A stretch of 64,000 nt of DNA from the NCBI GenBank assembly GCA_017620345.1, contig JAFZQP010000045.1, positions 1-64,000 on the forward strand, written 5' to 3'. A program made the position numbers and the translations under genes. Of the stretch, positions 17,946-27,523 are shown one piece after another (position 1 is the stretch's first letter; each line of letters starts with the position of its first letter). The DNA comes from Lachnospiraceae bacterium (GTDB lineage: Bacteria; Bacillota_A; Clostridia; Lachnospirales; Lachnospiraceae). The notes under the pieces were generated by a model, which did no database searches, was not told where the DNA came from, and was given only the letters and a program-made list of their open reading frames with translations.

Positions 17946-20087
17946 TCAATACATTTGGGAAGCAGCACCGATCGCTTCCTTCATTTTCTCGTTTGCTCTC
18001 TTTACGACGATGCCGATATCCTTAGCTCCGTTTATGCAGTAGACCACGCCGAGCGATACATTTATACCCTTCTCCTTGGAATTCCTCTCGAATCTGGCAA
18101 CGTCATCATAAAAATATGTCTCATCCGTTTCAAAGCCAAATGCGACAAACCTGGAGCCCGCCATACGGTAAACGTTCTCTTTTCCGAACACCTCACTCAG
18201 GATCGCAACCATATCCTCGATCACTGCGTCTCCGGCTTCAAATCCTCCTTTATCACTGATCTCTTCAAGGTTGGATATAGTACATATAAGGTATCCGAAA
18301 GACGATGCAAGGTCGAGCCTCTCCCTTACAAACTCATCATATGCTCTTCTGTTCTGGGCACCGGAAAGCGAATCGTTGTATGTGTACAGTCTCATCCTCT
18401 TCTGATCATCGCGGCGGAGTATCAGCTGGGACAGGAAATATGACGTAAGGTCCGCAACAGATGCAGCCTCATTGATGAGGTCGTCGGGCATATCAAGAAG
18501 CAGCAGGATACCTGTCACTTCTCCGTCAACCTCAAGCGGTTTTGCAACAAGGTTCGATATCCTGTACGTGGCAAGAAGGTTGTATACGCTCTGTTTTGTA
18601 TCCTTGAAGCTTTCAACATCTTCGATCACATATCTGTTCCCGTTTTCCCTGTACACCTCCAGTATGTTTTCCACAACACCTTTGTACGGAACATACAGAA
18701 GATCTATCGATCTTTTTCCAAGGCTCTTGTCGAACCATGCGTATCTTCCGTGGTATCTTCCATTATGGGCATCTTCGAACACGATCACTCTCTTGCACTT
18801 AAGCTCCTCGCCCATAAACTCGAGCATCAGACGTATACTCTCATCCGGTGAATCAGATGAGAGCGCATATTGAAGTGCCCTGTTCGTAAAACGCTCCCTC
18901 TCAATGACCTGGCGGTCTTTGGTCCACCATCTTATGAACTGGACGAGCACGACAGGGAACAATACAAATGTCCCGATACTTGTAAGCATTCCGTAGGAGT
19001 TGCCGAACAGCCGTTTGTAAAAATATATGGAAAAATCCGTGATCGCAAAAAAGATAAACGCACCTATCCCGACATAATAGAACTTAAGTCCCGATGATAT
19101 CCCGTTTGCCCTGCAGTACAGTTCATGCCTTACAAACATCACGATCGTAAGTATTATGATCTGTGCAAAGAAGAACACAAGTACTCTCTGGAATGTGTGC
19201 ATCATGTCTATTCCGAAACCGAATCTGAGCACCAGGATCAGTATGATGGTAAAAATATTCACCCAGAATTCTATAAGCGGATATATCCGGCTCTTCTTAT
19301 ATGTCAGTGAATTGAAAAAACAAATGAGCGGCACGCCTGCGATAAGTACAAGAAATCTGTCGAGGCACCGGATGATATAAATATGACCGCTGATAAGCTG
19401 GAAAACAGTTGAAAGAACGAGCAGCCACGATCCCAGTATTATCGATGTGAGACCAAGCGCCCCTACATCGAAAGGAAGTCTTTCGTTGTCGGATATGACG
19501 AAACTGATAAGGAGAAAAACAAGTCCGAAGAACAGTATCAGACCCGCGGACACTACTGTTGCAAGATTACTTCTCATCACCTTATACACATAGGTGACTG
19601 CTCCGCCCAGATACATGTTTTCGATATGTCCGCGCTTCGATTTTAATTTGAGATTACTTCTGTCAAATCTTATCTGTACGGTCCTGCCCGACATATCAGA
19701 AGACAGCCCGACCGTATGATATGCCGTCCCGTATCCCCAGCCCGTAATGTTCTCCTCTGATGCAAATGAATATACCTTCTGGCCGTCTATGTATACATCA
19801 AGATTGATATTATATGATTCAAAACACAGGCAGTCACTGTCCTTGACATTTACCGGCAGTTTCTTCATGACGATCGGTGCAACACCGTCATAATTGGCTC
19901 GTACGTCTGCAATATCGTAACTTCTGCCGTCAATGTCACTCCATCCGCCTTCAAAATTACGAAGCGTACTGTCTGAGGCTCTGTCGATCCCCGTTGTGAC
20001 TGTTACCACATATATGAGCAAAAAGACGGCTAATACGGAAAACACCGCCAGGATGATCCTGTTTTGATCAAAGTTCTTTTTTTCCAT
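17946..20087 (-). CDS. 7TM sensor with GAF and degenerate GGDEF domains
   Basis: This 713-aa membrane protein has an N-terminal helix, an extracellular beta-rich sensor (about residues 35-165), a seven-helix membrane block (about 170-385), a GAF-like domain (about 400-555) and a GGDEF domain (about 565-713). The layout resembles 7TMR-DISM sensors. The catalytic GGDEF motif is replaced by AGSRF in YRMAGSRFVAF, so it should not make c-di-GMP. It may bind GTP or act as a pseudoenzyme partner. It is clearly paralogous to the product of 25302-27458, sharing the YSF..EN.TG.G.G..YH..GL pattern in the sensor. Its ATG overlaps the stop of the DegV-hybrid kinase gene by 1 nt (TAATG). Confidence 0.88.
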   Translation of the reverse strand: MEKKNFDQNRIILAVFSVLAVFLLIYVVTVTTGIDRASDSTLRNFEGGWSDIDGRSYDIADVRANYDGVAPIVMKKLPVNVKDSDCLCFESYNINLDVYIDGQKVYSFASEENITGWGYGTAYHTVGLSSDMSGRTVQIRFDRSNLKLKSKRGHIENMYLGGAVTYVYKVMRSNLATVVSAGLILFFGLVFLLISFVISDNERLPFDVGALGLTSIILGSWLLVLSTVFQLISGHIYIIRCLDRFLVLIAGVPLICFFNSLTYKKSRIYPLIEFWVNIFTIILILVLRFGFGIDMMHTFQRVLVFFFAQIIILTIVMFVRHELYCRANGISSGLKFYYVGIGAFIFFAITDFSIYFYKRLFGNSYGMLTSIGTFVLFPVVLVQFIRWWTKDRQVIERERFTNRALQYALSSDSPDESIRLMLEFMGEELKCKRVIVFEDAHNGRYHGRYAWFDKSLGKRSIDLLYVPYKGVVENILEVYRENGNRYVIEDVESFKDTKQSVYNLLATYRISNLVAKPLEVDGEVTGILLLLDMPDDLINEAASVADLTSYFLSQLILRRDDQKRMRLYTYNDSLSGAQNRRAYDEFVRERLDLASSFGYLICTISNLEEISDKGGFEAGDAVIEDMVAILSEVFGKENVYRMAGSRFVAFGFETDETYFYDDVARFERNSKEKGINVSLGVVYCINGAKDIGIVVKRANEKMKEAIGAASQMY

Positions 20088-23000
20088 TACAATACCTTTT
20101 TAAGTGATTCTTTTATACTCATCAGATGAGCCAGGACCTTGGGGGTATTTTTTCTGATATAATCAATATCCTCGTTCTTGCCGGCCATTTCAAGTTCACG
20201 TGCCTCGTCAGACAGTTCCTTTGCACCTATGAGCAGAGACGTGCTCTTTAAAGCATGTACCCTGACTGTGTAATCATTCCAGTTTTCGGTTTCCAGTAAT
20301 CCCTTTATCGTTTCTGCGTCGGAATCGATCGAATCATAAAATACCCTGACCGCAGTCTTATATATCTCCTCAGAACCGCTGTTTTTGATCCCGAGCTGCA
20401 TATCTATCCCCCGGATATCATCAACCGTGTTATCCGGAGACTGAAGTTCCTTTTCCTGCGCAGACACATCGGCAGTTTCATCTGAGATCACCTCCGGCCT
20501 TACATCCTCTTCAATATAAGGTTCTTCATCGAACAGGCGTCCGAGATCATACGAATGATCTCCGGCTTCCACAAATACGATAGCAAAAGCATCTGTACCC
20601 ATATGTATCGGAAGGATCGCCGAAGTCCTCTGGAATACTATCCTCCTGAAATCACACTCTTTCTTAAGATAACTCAGGATCTTTTCTTTTTGAACCTCTG
20701 ACAGCTGCGCATACACAACAACCGCAATATCCCTGTCCGGTCTTGTAAATGCCGGTATCATGTGATCGATGAATTTCCTGTAATATCTGTCAAATCCGCC
20801 CAGAATAACCTTATCGGGGCCAAACCTGTCATTCTTATATCTGATGACAAGACGGGCGTTTAAGGCCCGCAGAAAAGCTGCAACACCTTCTTTTATCGTT
20901 CCTATCTTCTGCAGGAAGAATATACAGTCAAGAACGAAGGCACATCTTATCCTCTTTTTGGCCTTCTCGATCTCTTCAACGATCTTCTCAAAGTTCTCAC
21001 CTCTCGACGACATCCTGTTGGCGATCAGCATCAGGAATCCGACAGCGATAGAACATGCCTGCGTATCGATAACTTCAACGTTGTCATATGACTTCGCTGC
21101 TTCCACTGCCCTGCTGTATTCATCACTTATCCCGGCACCGCCGGAAATATAAATGATATTATGCGCATATTTAAGCCTGTTACCGAAAAACGTCCTGAAT
21201 TCTTCCACCGAAGGAGGATCACATTCAAAATCAATACCTTCGTTTATGTATCTTACCAGTTCATCTCCCGATGCCTCGATACCGTCATAGAACGTCCGGC
21301 CCTGCGACATTACCTTATACGGAATAGTCTCAAGCTGGTATTTTTTTATTACCCTAAGAGGCAGATCGCACGTGCTGGCACAGGTGACAAGCACGGGGAT
21401 CTTACGGCTGTAATCCCTGGATGTGTTCATCCTTACCATTGCCACATCCTTGTTGTCCGTACGCTCCACTTTCGAAGCGGGCAGATGAGCAAGGAGCATT
21501 TCCTCAAGCTGGGCTCCCGTGACGGGTTTGAGAAGATAATCATCAAATCCGCTCTGAGCATACAGCTGCTTGTTCTCACTTTCCGCATTGGCTGTAAGTA
21601 CGATTATCGGTACCCTGTTATTAAGTCCCGCAACCTGTGTCCTGATATGCTGCAGGCACTCTATACCGTCCATTTCAGGCATCAGATGATCCATGAAGAT
21701 CACGTCATACCTTTCGGCGCGTGTCATGGCAAGTGCTTCTTCTCCGCTCTTAGCTGTATCAACCGATATACCCGTACGCTCAAGGAGTCTCTTCTCGACA
21801 GTCAGGTTCATGACGCTGTCATCAACGATCAGTACCCTCGCATCCTTTGCCGTAAATGATACCGAATGCTCCTTTGAAGCCGAAGTCCTGCCGTAATTGC
21901 CGATATCTATCGATCCTATGGCATCACTCCTTGTCACTCTCTGTCTCAAAGTGACCGTAAAGGTAGATCCCTGGGTATATATACTGTCAACCGCTATCCT
22001 GCCGCCCATAAGATCAACAAGCTGTTTAACGATCGACAGTCCGAGTCCGGTTCCCTCTATCCGGGCATTTCTGCCCTCATCAACTCTCTTGAACGCATCA
22101 AAAAGATAAGGGATGACTTCCTGTTTGATACCCATTCCTGTATCGGAAACGCTGAACATGATAACGATCTGGTCTTCTTCCTGTGTCTCTTTTTCCACAT
22201 GAAGCGTGACAGAACCCTCTTTCGTATACTTGACGGCATTGTTAAGAAGATTTATGAGTATCTGTCTGATACGCATCTCATCGCCGTACAGTTCCGACGG
22301 AAGCGCCGGATCTATCTCAACATTGAACTTGAGTCCTTTTTCTTCGGCGCGGTGCCATATCATATTGACTATATCCGATACAAGTTCGCCCAGATTGTAG
22401 TTGACGGGCACGATATCCATCTTGCCTGCTTCGATCTTGGAAAAATCAAGTATATCGTTGATCAGTGCCAGCAGCATCCGGCCGGCTCCCTGTATATTCC
22501 CGGCATCCTTTTTGATCGTTTCCGATGCACTCGGATCGTTAAGTATCACCTCATTCATTCCGAGGATGGAATTGATGGGCGTTCTGATCTCATGACTCAT
22601 ATTGGAAAAGAAACGGTTCTGTGATCTGGACAGATCCTCGACCTTCTTCATCTCCTCACTTGCGGTCCTGTTTTCCCGCTCGTTCAGAAGGTTCTGGAAC
22701 CATGTCATTACAAAACACACATAGCCGACCTCGATGACAGCGAGGGCGGTATCCATGTATCTGACTTCCCGCGTATGAACAGCTGCCAATTCCGGATGAT
22801 AATAACCGAAAACAAATGAACCGGTAACAACGATCGTAAGAAGGATAAGTGCTGCAACTCTTGATCTTCCCGACAGGACAAGACCTATATACAGATAAGC
22901 GAAGATCATCCATGGTATGACAGCGCCTTCCGCACCTCCGCCATAGTAGAAAACGATCGGCAATATCACGATTATAAGAGTGAATGATATAAGCTTCGTT

Positions 23001-23230
23001 ACCGGGTTGATGTACCCCCTGCGGACTCCCAGCAGGGTGATGAACGGCACTCCGACCGTTGTCACAATGAGTATTATGATCTCGATCAGACTGTCGCCGT
23101 ACAGTATGTCACCGATAAGTGCGAGCGCACATACGACTACCGCTGTCATCGTAAGGACGACGAAAATTCGTTCCTTCAGACTTCTCGAAGAGTCGGAGAT
23201 GATCTTTTTGATATACTCATCAAGTCTCAT
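20087..23230 (-). CDS. Hybrid histidine kinase with receiver, DegV and HPt domains
   Basis: This 1047-aa membrane kinase has about six N-terminal helices (about residues 20-185). HisKA follows with the phospho-accepting His in NMSHEIRTPINS (near 211). HATPase_c (about 270-440) has NLLNNAVKYT, DTGMGIK and GTGLGLSIV. The receiver (about 460-580) has LIVDDS and FMDHLMPEMDG. A DegV-like domain (about 610-890) has VTCASTCDLP, YISGGAGISDEY and VEVIDTQACS in the family order. The HPt (about 935-1047) has HALKSTSLLIG. DegV proteins bind fatty acids and are normally free-standing. Here the domain sits between receiver and HPt, so an acyl ligand could gate the phosphorelay. The start has GGAGG upstream and the gene overlaps both neighbours, by 4 and 1 nt. 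Confidence 0.93.
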   Translation of the reverse strand: MRLDEYIKKIISDSSRSLKERIFVVLTMTAVVVCALALIGDILYGDSLIEIIILIVTTVGVPFITLLGVRRGYINPVTKLISFTLIIVILPIVFYYGGGAEGAVIPWMIFAYLYIGLVLSGRSRVAALILLTIVVTGSFVFGYYHPELAAVHTREVRYMDTALAVIEVGYVCFVMTWFQNLLNERENRTASEEMKKVEDLSRSQNRFFSNMSHEIRTPINSILGMNEVILNDPSASETIKKDAGNIQGAGRMLLALINDILDFSKIEAGKMDIVPVNYNLGELVSDIVNMIWHRAEEKGLKFNVEIDPALPSELYGDEMRIRQILINLLNNAVKYTKEGSVTLHVEKETQEEDQIVIMFSVSDTGMGIKQEVIPYLFDAFKRVDEGRNARIEGTGLGLSIVKQLVDLMGGRIAVDSIYTQGSTFTVTLRQRVTRSDAIGSIDIGNYGRTSASKEHSVSFTAKDARVLIVDDSVMNLTVEKRLLERTGISVDTAKSGEEALAMTRAERYDVIFMDHLMPEMDGIECLQHIRTQVAGLNNRVPIIVLTANAESENKQLYAQSGFDDYLLKPVTGAQLEEMLLAHLPASKVERTDNKDVAMVRMNTSRDYSRKIPVLVTCASTCDLPLRVIKKYQLETIPYKVMSQGRTFYDGIEASGDELVRYINEGIDFECDPPSVEEFRTFFGNRLKYAHNIIYISGGAGISDEYSRAVEAAKSYDNVEVIDTQACSIAVGFLMLIANRMSSRGENFEKIVEEIEKAKKRIRCAFVLDCIFFLQKIGTIKEGVAAFLRALNARLVIRYKNDRFGPDKVILGGFDRYYRKFIDHMIPAFTRPDRDIAVVVYAQLSEVQKEKILSYLKKECDFRRIVFQRTSAILPIHMGTDAFAIVFVEAGDHSYDLGRLFDEEPYIEEDVRPEVISDETADVSAQEKELQSPDNTVDDIRGIDMQLGIKNSGSEEIYKTAVRVFYDSIDSDAETIKGLLETENWNDYTVRVHALKSTSLLIGAKELSDEARELEMAGKNEDIDYIRKNTPKVLAHLMSIKESLKKVL

Positions 23231-25290
23231 TCCCTTCCTCCTTCATCGTCCGAACCCGAAGCTCCCTTGGGCAGTACGGTTCTCATTGTCCTCTCGAACT
23301 CACTTATGTTGATAGGCTTCCCGATAAATCCGGCAAACCCCTCTCTTGCGAACATCTCTCTTGCTCCGCTGACAACGTTTGCGGTAAGTGCAACGACTCT
23401 TGCCGTCTTCTGCTGCTGGAATGCGACATCCATTATCCTCTTCATGGCCTCGACACCGTCCATCTTGGGCATCATGTGATCCATGAACACGACATCGTAA
23501 TCATTGTCCGTATACTTCTGTATCGCTTCCGGTCCGGACTTTGCCGTATCAACGATCATGTTGTATTCACTGAACAGTCCTTTAGCAACGATCAGGTTGA
23601 GCGGTTCATCATCAACGACAAGAGCTCTTACATTATCAAGAACCGGACGTTCCGAAGCCGATGCAGCCGGCTGAAGTATTCCGCCTTCTCCGTTTAATAC
23701 ACGGACTATCGGATAACCATACAGCGGACGCGGCATGACTATGATATTACCGTTCTTCGTTATGTTATCTCCGGTCGTACTCACGGCAACGGTAACCTTC
23801 TTTGATATACGGTCATAGAATGCCGGGTCGGCCAGGTATTCCTTCTCACCCATGAATATATTCGTGATATCCCCGCGCGCGATCATTTTTTCAACATCCG
23901 CAGCAGTAGGTGCAAAATACATATTTATGCGAAGATCCGATGCCGTATTGACGGCCATCTCCCTGTACAGTTCCCACACTCTCGAATCCCTGTAGTTTTT
24001 CGGATCGAGATGATAAATGACATTGAAGAATTTATCCGAATCGATACGAAGACACGGAGTAGGATCGACAACAACCTGTGCGACCGATACGCGGACCGTC
24101 GTACCTTTCCCTTTTACACTGTCGATACTGACAAATCCGTTCATACGACGTACGAACCCGTACACGATCGGAAGTCCCAGTCCTATACCGCCGGTGCTGC
24201 GGCTTCTCGTCCTGTTACTCTGGTACATTCCGTTATTGATCTTTTCTATCTCATCTGCAGTCATTCCAACGCCTGTATCCGTAACCTCAATGACAAGGTT
24301 GGTCACATCCCCGTGATCCATAGTTGTGAGCCGAAGGTATACACCACCTCTGTGAGTGAACTTGAACGCGTTGTCAAGAAGATGCCCCAATATCTTACTT
24401 ATCCTTCGCGAATCACCCATCAGCACTGACGGCGTATTAGGATCAAGATCCACGATCAGATCTTTTTCCCTGTCTTTCTGGTAGAATGAATAACCCGCTA
24501 TGATATCGTTGATCATCGAAGCTATATCGTACTTGTTTTCCTCGAGGATCACGTCTCCCCTCTGTATCTCACTGTAATCCTGGATGTCCTCGATCTGACG
24601 GGCCATACGAAATCCCGCATCACATATCGATGCAACATCATCCCTTTCTTCCTTTTTCATTATGAGTGTGGAAAGCCCGTTGATAACATTTACCGGAGTT
24701 CTGAGTTCATGCGATATATTGGTAAGGAAATCCTCCATATCGCTCCTCTCACTCTTTCTTTCTTCATTCATGCGCTCCAGTTCACCGGTGTCATCCCTGT
24801 TACTCCTGATGACCGCGCGAAGTACAAGATAAGCGTTTATCTCGGTTATGCAGTGAAGTATCAGTCTGGAAACAGTGAGCGAGTCAAATTCTATTAGGCC
24901 CGACATCGCGCTCCTTGAGACTCTCAAAATGATCAGAAAAAAGAATTCGATAAGAAGATAGTTCAGAAATTCGTTTCTTCGAAGAAGCGTTGCCGTTATC
25001 ATCAGAAGAAGTGATACAACCACGATATCAAAAGTGCTCGTCTCATGTACTCCATGATAAAAAGCGAGCATCATGGAGAAAACAAGATAATAATTCTCCC
25101 TGAACACCCTCTGTCTGTATTGAAGTATATGAAGGAACCATGAAGATATGAGACCTGCAACGATAAGAATGGGAACCCAGTATTCCCACCCCTGTGTCAC
25201 GCTCTCGATAATGGTCCCGATCGAAGCAACGGTCATTATGGCGAGTACGGTATTATGTACTCTTGTATTCTGCTGATTTATCTCTTTCAT
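23227..25290 (-). CDS. Hybrid histidine kinase with pseudo-receiver and receiver
   Basis: This membrane kinase of about 687 aa has five or six N-terminal helices (about residues 10-165). HisKA carries NISHELRTPVNV, and HATPase_c has LLDNAFKFTH, DTGVGMT and GIGLGLPIV. A divergent domain (about 425-550) in the receiver position lacks the Asp motif, and a full receiver (about 560-687) has LVVDDEP and FMDHMMPKMDG. It has no HPt of its own. The neighbouring kinase carries one at its C-terminus, so the two may share a relay. The ATG at 25290 (MKEINQQ, AGGGA upstream) is preferred to a TTG at 25305 that overlaps the upstream gene by 4 nt. Confidence 0.92.
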   Translation of the reverse strand: MKEINQQNTRVHNTVLAIMTVASIGTIIESVTQGWEYWVPILIVAGLISSWFLHILQYRQRVFRENYYLVFSMMLAFYHGVHETSTFDIVVVSLLLMITATLLRRNEFLNYLLIEFFFLIILRVSRSAMSGLIEFDSLTVSRLILHCITEINAYLVLRAVIRSNRDDTGELERMNEERKSERSDMEDFLTNISHELRTPVNVINGLSTLIMKKEERDDVASICDAGFRMARQIEDIQDYSEIQRGDVILEENKYDIASMINDIIAGYSFYQKDREKDLIVDLDPNTPSVLMGDSRRISKILGHLLDNAFKFTHRGGVYLRLTTMDHGDVTNLVIEVTDTGVGMTADEIEKINNGMYQSNRTRSRSTGGIGLGLPIVYGFVRRMNGFVSIDSVKGKGTTVRVSVAQVVVDPTPCLRIDSDKFFNVIYHLDPKNYRDSRVWELYREMAVNTASDLRINMYFAPTAADVEKMIARGDITNIFMGEKEYLADPAFYDRISKKVTVAVSTTGDNITKNGNIIVMPRPLYGYPIVRVLNGEGGILQPAASASERPVLDNVRALVVDDEPLNLIVAKGLFSEYNMIVDTAKSGPEAIQKYTDNDYDVVFMDHMMPKMDGVEAMKRIMDVAFQQQKTARVVALTANVVSGAREMFAREGFAGFIGKPINISEFERTMRTVLPKGASGSDDEGGRE

Positions 25291-25301
25291 TGATGTCCCT
25301 G

Positions 25302-27458
25302 TCAATGTCTTCGTCTGTCATTTGAATCACTGTAAAACAGGCGTTTTTCTTCATACATCCTCTTATCCGCCTCTATCTTCCGTGAATTATAATCCGGATC
25401 CGGGAACTGCGCAAAGGAAATGCCGATCGCCACATGGATATTCTTCTCGGCGATCCTCTTCCTTACCTCATCTATCTTGTCCTCGAAAGTCTGCCTGTAA
25501 TCATCATAGGAATAAACAGCAAATTCATCGCCGCCCATCCTGTATACATTATCGCGTCCAAATACCTCTGAAAGAATGGACGCTACATTCTTTATCATCC
25601 TGTCTCCGGCCTCATGTCCTTCGTTATCGTTCACGGACTTCAATCCGTTGACATCACACATGGCAAAGCCGTATGGACGTGAAGTATCAAGGCTTTCCTT
25701 CTCAAATTCGCGAAGAGCCCTTCTGTTTCCAACTTCCGTGAGGGCATCATGGTAACTGTAGTCCACCAGCTGTTTCTGGCTGTCCCTTCGGGATACGATA
25801 GATGACAGAAAGAACATCAGAAGTCTTATGATCTCGGATATCTCTTCCATCATCTCCGTCGGCGGGTTATCAACACCGAAGAATCCTATATATACACCAT
25901 CGATGATAAGCGGTCCTGTGACCAGTGTATTGATACCCTGCGGTTTTAAGACCTGATACATGTTTTCATTGACTTCACGGTATTTCTCGATATCATATAT
26001 CAGAACATGCCCGCCCTTTTTATACTCATCATACCACGAATCAATGACTCCTTCGTATTTCACTCCTTTGAGATTGTCTATCTCCGGTGTCACACCTTTG
26101 GCACAATACTCGTAAGTGTTGTCGAACGTCCCGTCCTCCATGTCCTCAAAAATGTAGGCGCGATCGGCATGAAGTTCCGTACACAGATACTTAAGAACTT
26201 TATTGATCCTGTCATCCGGATCCATGGCATCCATTGTGTATTGGAGAAGATGATTTACAAAGCGATCCCTCTCAAGTGATCTTTTCTCTTTGGTCCACCA
26301 TTCGAATATCTGAAATCCCATAAACATGAAGAATATTACAAGTCCGAATCTGAACCAGCTGCCGTGCCATATGGATCCCCTCTTGGCCACCAAATACCTG
26401 CACATGTCAACGAACGAGGTAATGGCAAATACCGCCGCACCGAGATAAAAATATCTCAGGTAGGACGACAGATCATTTTTGCGGCAGTATCTCTCGTTAT
26501 CAATGAGCATTATCAGCAGCCACAGCAGCTGGGAAATATATGAAAAATAGATCAGCGGGACCATCCTGTGCATATCAACGCCGTACACATATCTTGCCAG
26601 CAGAAGAGCCCCGAAGCAGACTATCGTGGTGCCAAATGACAGATACAGGTATATACGCTTTTGCTGCTTTGTTTTGGAATCGACAAAATAGATCATCGGA
26701 AATCCGGCCAGATGCAGTACCCCGTAAACAATTTCACGTGATAAATATGTGCACCCGGTAAGCAGCTGCGGCAATCCCGTATCACACAGGCTCCAGAATC
26801 CGAAAAGGACCGCGGACAGTCCCAGTGCCCAAAGCGACCTCGTGATCGTGCCCCTATGGGGCGTTGCAAAATAGAAGGCTATGACGACCACGCCGAATAT
26901 GATCATCAGTATGGACAGGTTCATCCCGGTGATATTGCGTCTCACAACGGCATACCTGTACAACTCTTCGGCCCCGTAGCTCATCTCGTTGATGCGCCCG
27001 CTCAGTCCGTCGTCAAATACAGTCTCTGCCTCTATACGCATCGTTCTGCCTTCATCCTTGGTCCCCAGACCTATCATATGATATGATATACCGTCTCCGG
27101 TACCTGTAAGATTTTCATGCGTATCAAAAGAATAGACAGTCTCGTCATCTACGTATACCGTAAACTTAAGATTGCTCGTGGAAAAATATACCGCATCGGT
27201 TTCAAGCATCGTATCCGGGAGAGTCCTGGACGCGACAAAACCTCCGCCGAACTGTGCGGCGGAAATATCATCTATACTTACAGACTCGCCCGTATCAAGT
27301 ATCCAGTCCTGTGCAAAATCATGTTCGCGAAGCTTGGCATCGGCATGCCAAAACTCCTGCAGATCGGTACCGAATAAAATACGATACAGAAAAAGGACCA
27401 GAATGATAAAGTAAACTGTCAAAATACATTTTACAAGTTTTCCGGGATATGATCTCAT
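25302..27458 (-). CDS. 7TM sensor diguanylate cyclase with GAF and intact GGDEF
   Basis: This 718-aa membrane protein has the same architecture as the product of 17946-20087: extracellular sensor (about residues 35-180), seven-helix block (about 185-385), GAF (about 400-550) and GGDEF (about 560-718). Here the catalytic motif is complete in YRMGGDEFAVYSY, with the substrate motif CDVNGLKSVND, so it should convert GTP to c-di-GMP. The usual RxxD inhibitory site is not present; F-G-R-D occupies that place. It is the first gene of the sensory operon, with an AGAGG ribosome site before the ATG at 27458 (an earlier TTG is ignored). It is the only GGDEF in this window with an intact signature. Confidence 0.92.
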   Translation of the reverse strand: MRSYPGKLVKCILTVYFIILVLFLYRILFGTDLQEFWHADAKLREHDFAQDWILDTGESVSIDDISAAQFGGGFVASRTLPDTMLETDAVYFSTSNLKFTVYVDDETVYSFDTHENLTGTGDGISYHMIGLGTKDEGRTMRIEAETVFDDGLSGRINEMSYGAEELYRYAVVRRNITGMNLSILMIIFGVVVIAFYFATPHRGTITRSLWALGLSAVLFGFWSLCDTGLPQLLTGCTYLSREIVYGVLHLAGFPMIYFVDSKTKQQKRIYLYLSFGTTIVCFGALLLARYVYGVDMHRMVPLIYFSYISQLLWLLIMLIDNERYCRKNDLSSYLRYFYLGAAVFAITSFVDMCRYLVAKRGSIWHGSWFRFGLVIFFMFMGFQIFEWWTKEKRSLERDRFVNHLLQYTMDAMDPDDRINKVLKYLCTELHADRAYIFEDMEDGTFDNTYEYCAKGVTPEIDNLKGVKYEGVIDSWYDEYKKGGHVLIYDIEKYREVNENMYQVLKPQGINTLVTGPLIIDGVYIGFFGVDNPPTEMMEEISEIIRLLMFFLSSIVSRRDSQKQLVDYSYHDALTEVGNRRALREFEKESLDTSRPYGFAMCDVNGLKSVNDNEGHEAGDRMIKNVASILSEVFGRDNVYRMGGDEFAVYSYDDYRQTFEDKIDEVRKRIAEKNIHVAIGISFAQFPDPDYNSRKIEADKRMYEEKRLFYSDSNDRRRH

Positions 27459-27490
27459 CAAAACCTCTTATCTTCTTTACTTTATCAATA

Positions 27491-27520
27491 ATCTTACCGT
27501 GTTTTACCGGTCAGCGTCAA
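27491..27520 (-). promoter_or_regulatory. Probable SigA-type promoter of the sensory operon
   Basis: In the 62-nt gap before the diguanylate cyclase gene the minus strand has TTGACG (27515-27520), an 18-bp spacer and TAAGAT (27491-27496). The start would fall about 25 nt before the ATG. No terminator hairpin is seen after the upstream aminotransferase gene, so read-through from the glycan cluster is possible. Confidence 0.6.
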
Positions 27521-27523
27521 CAA

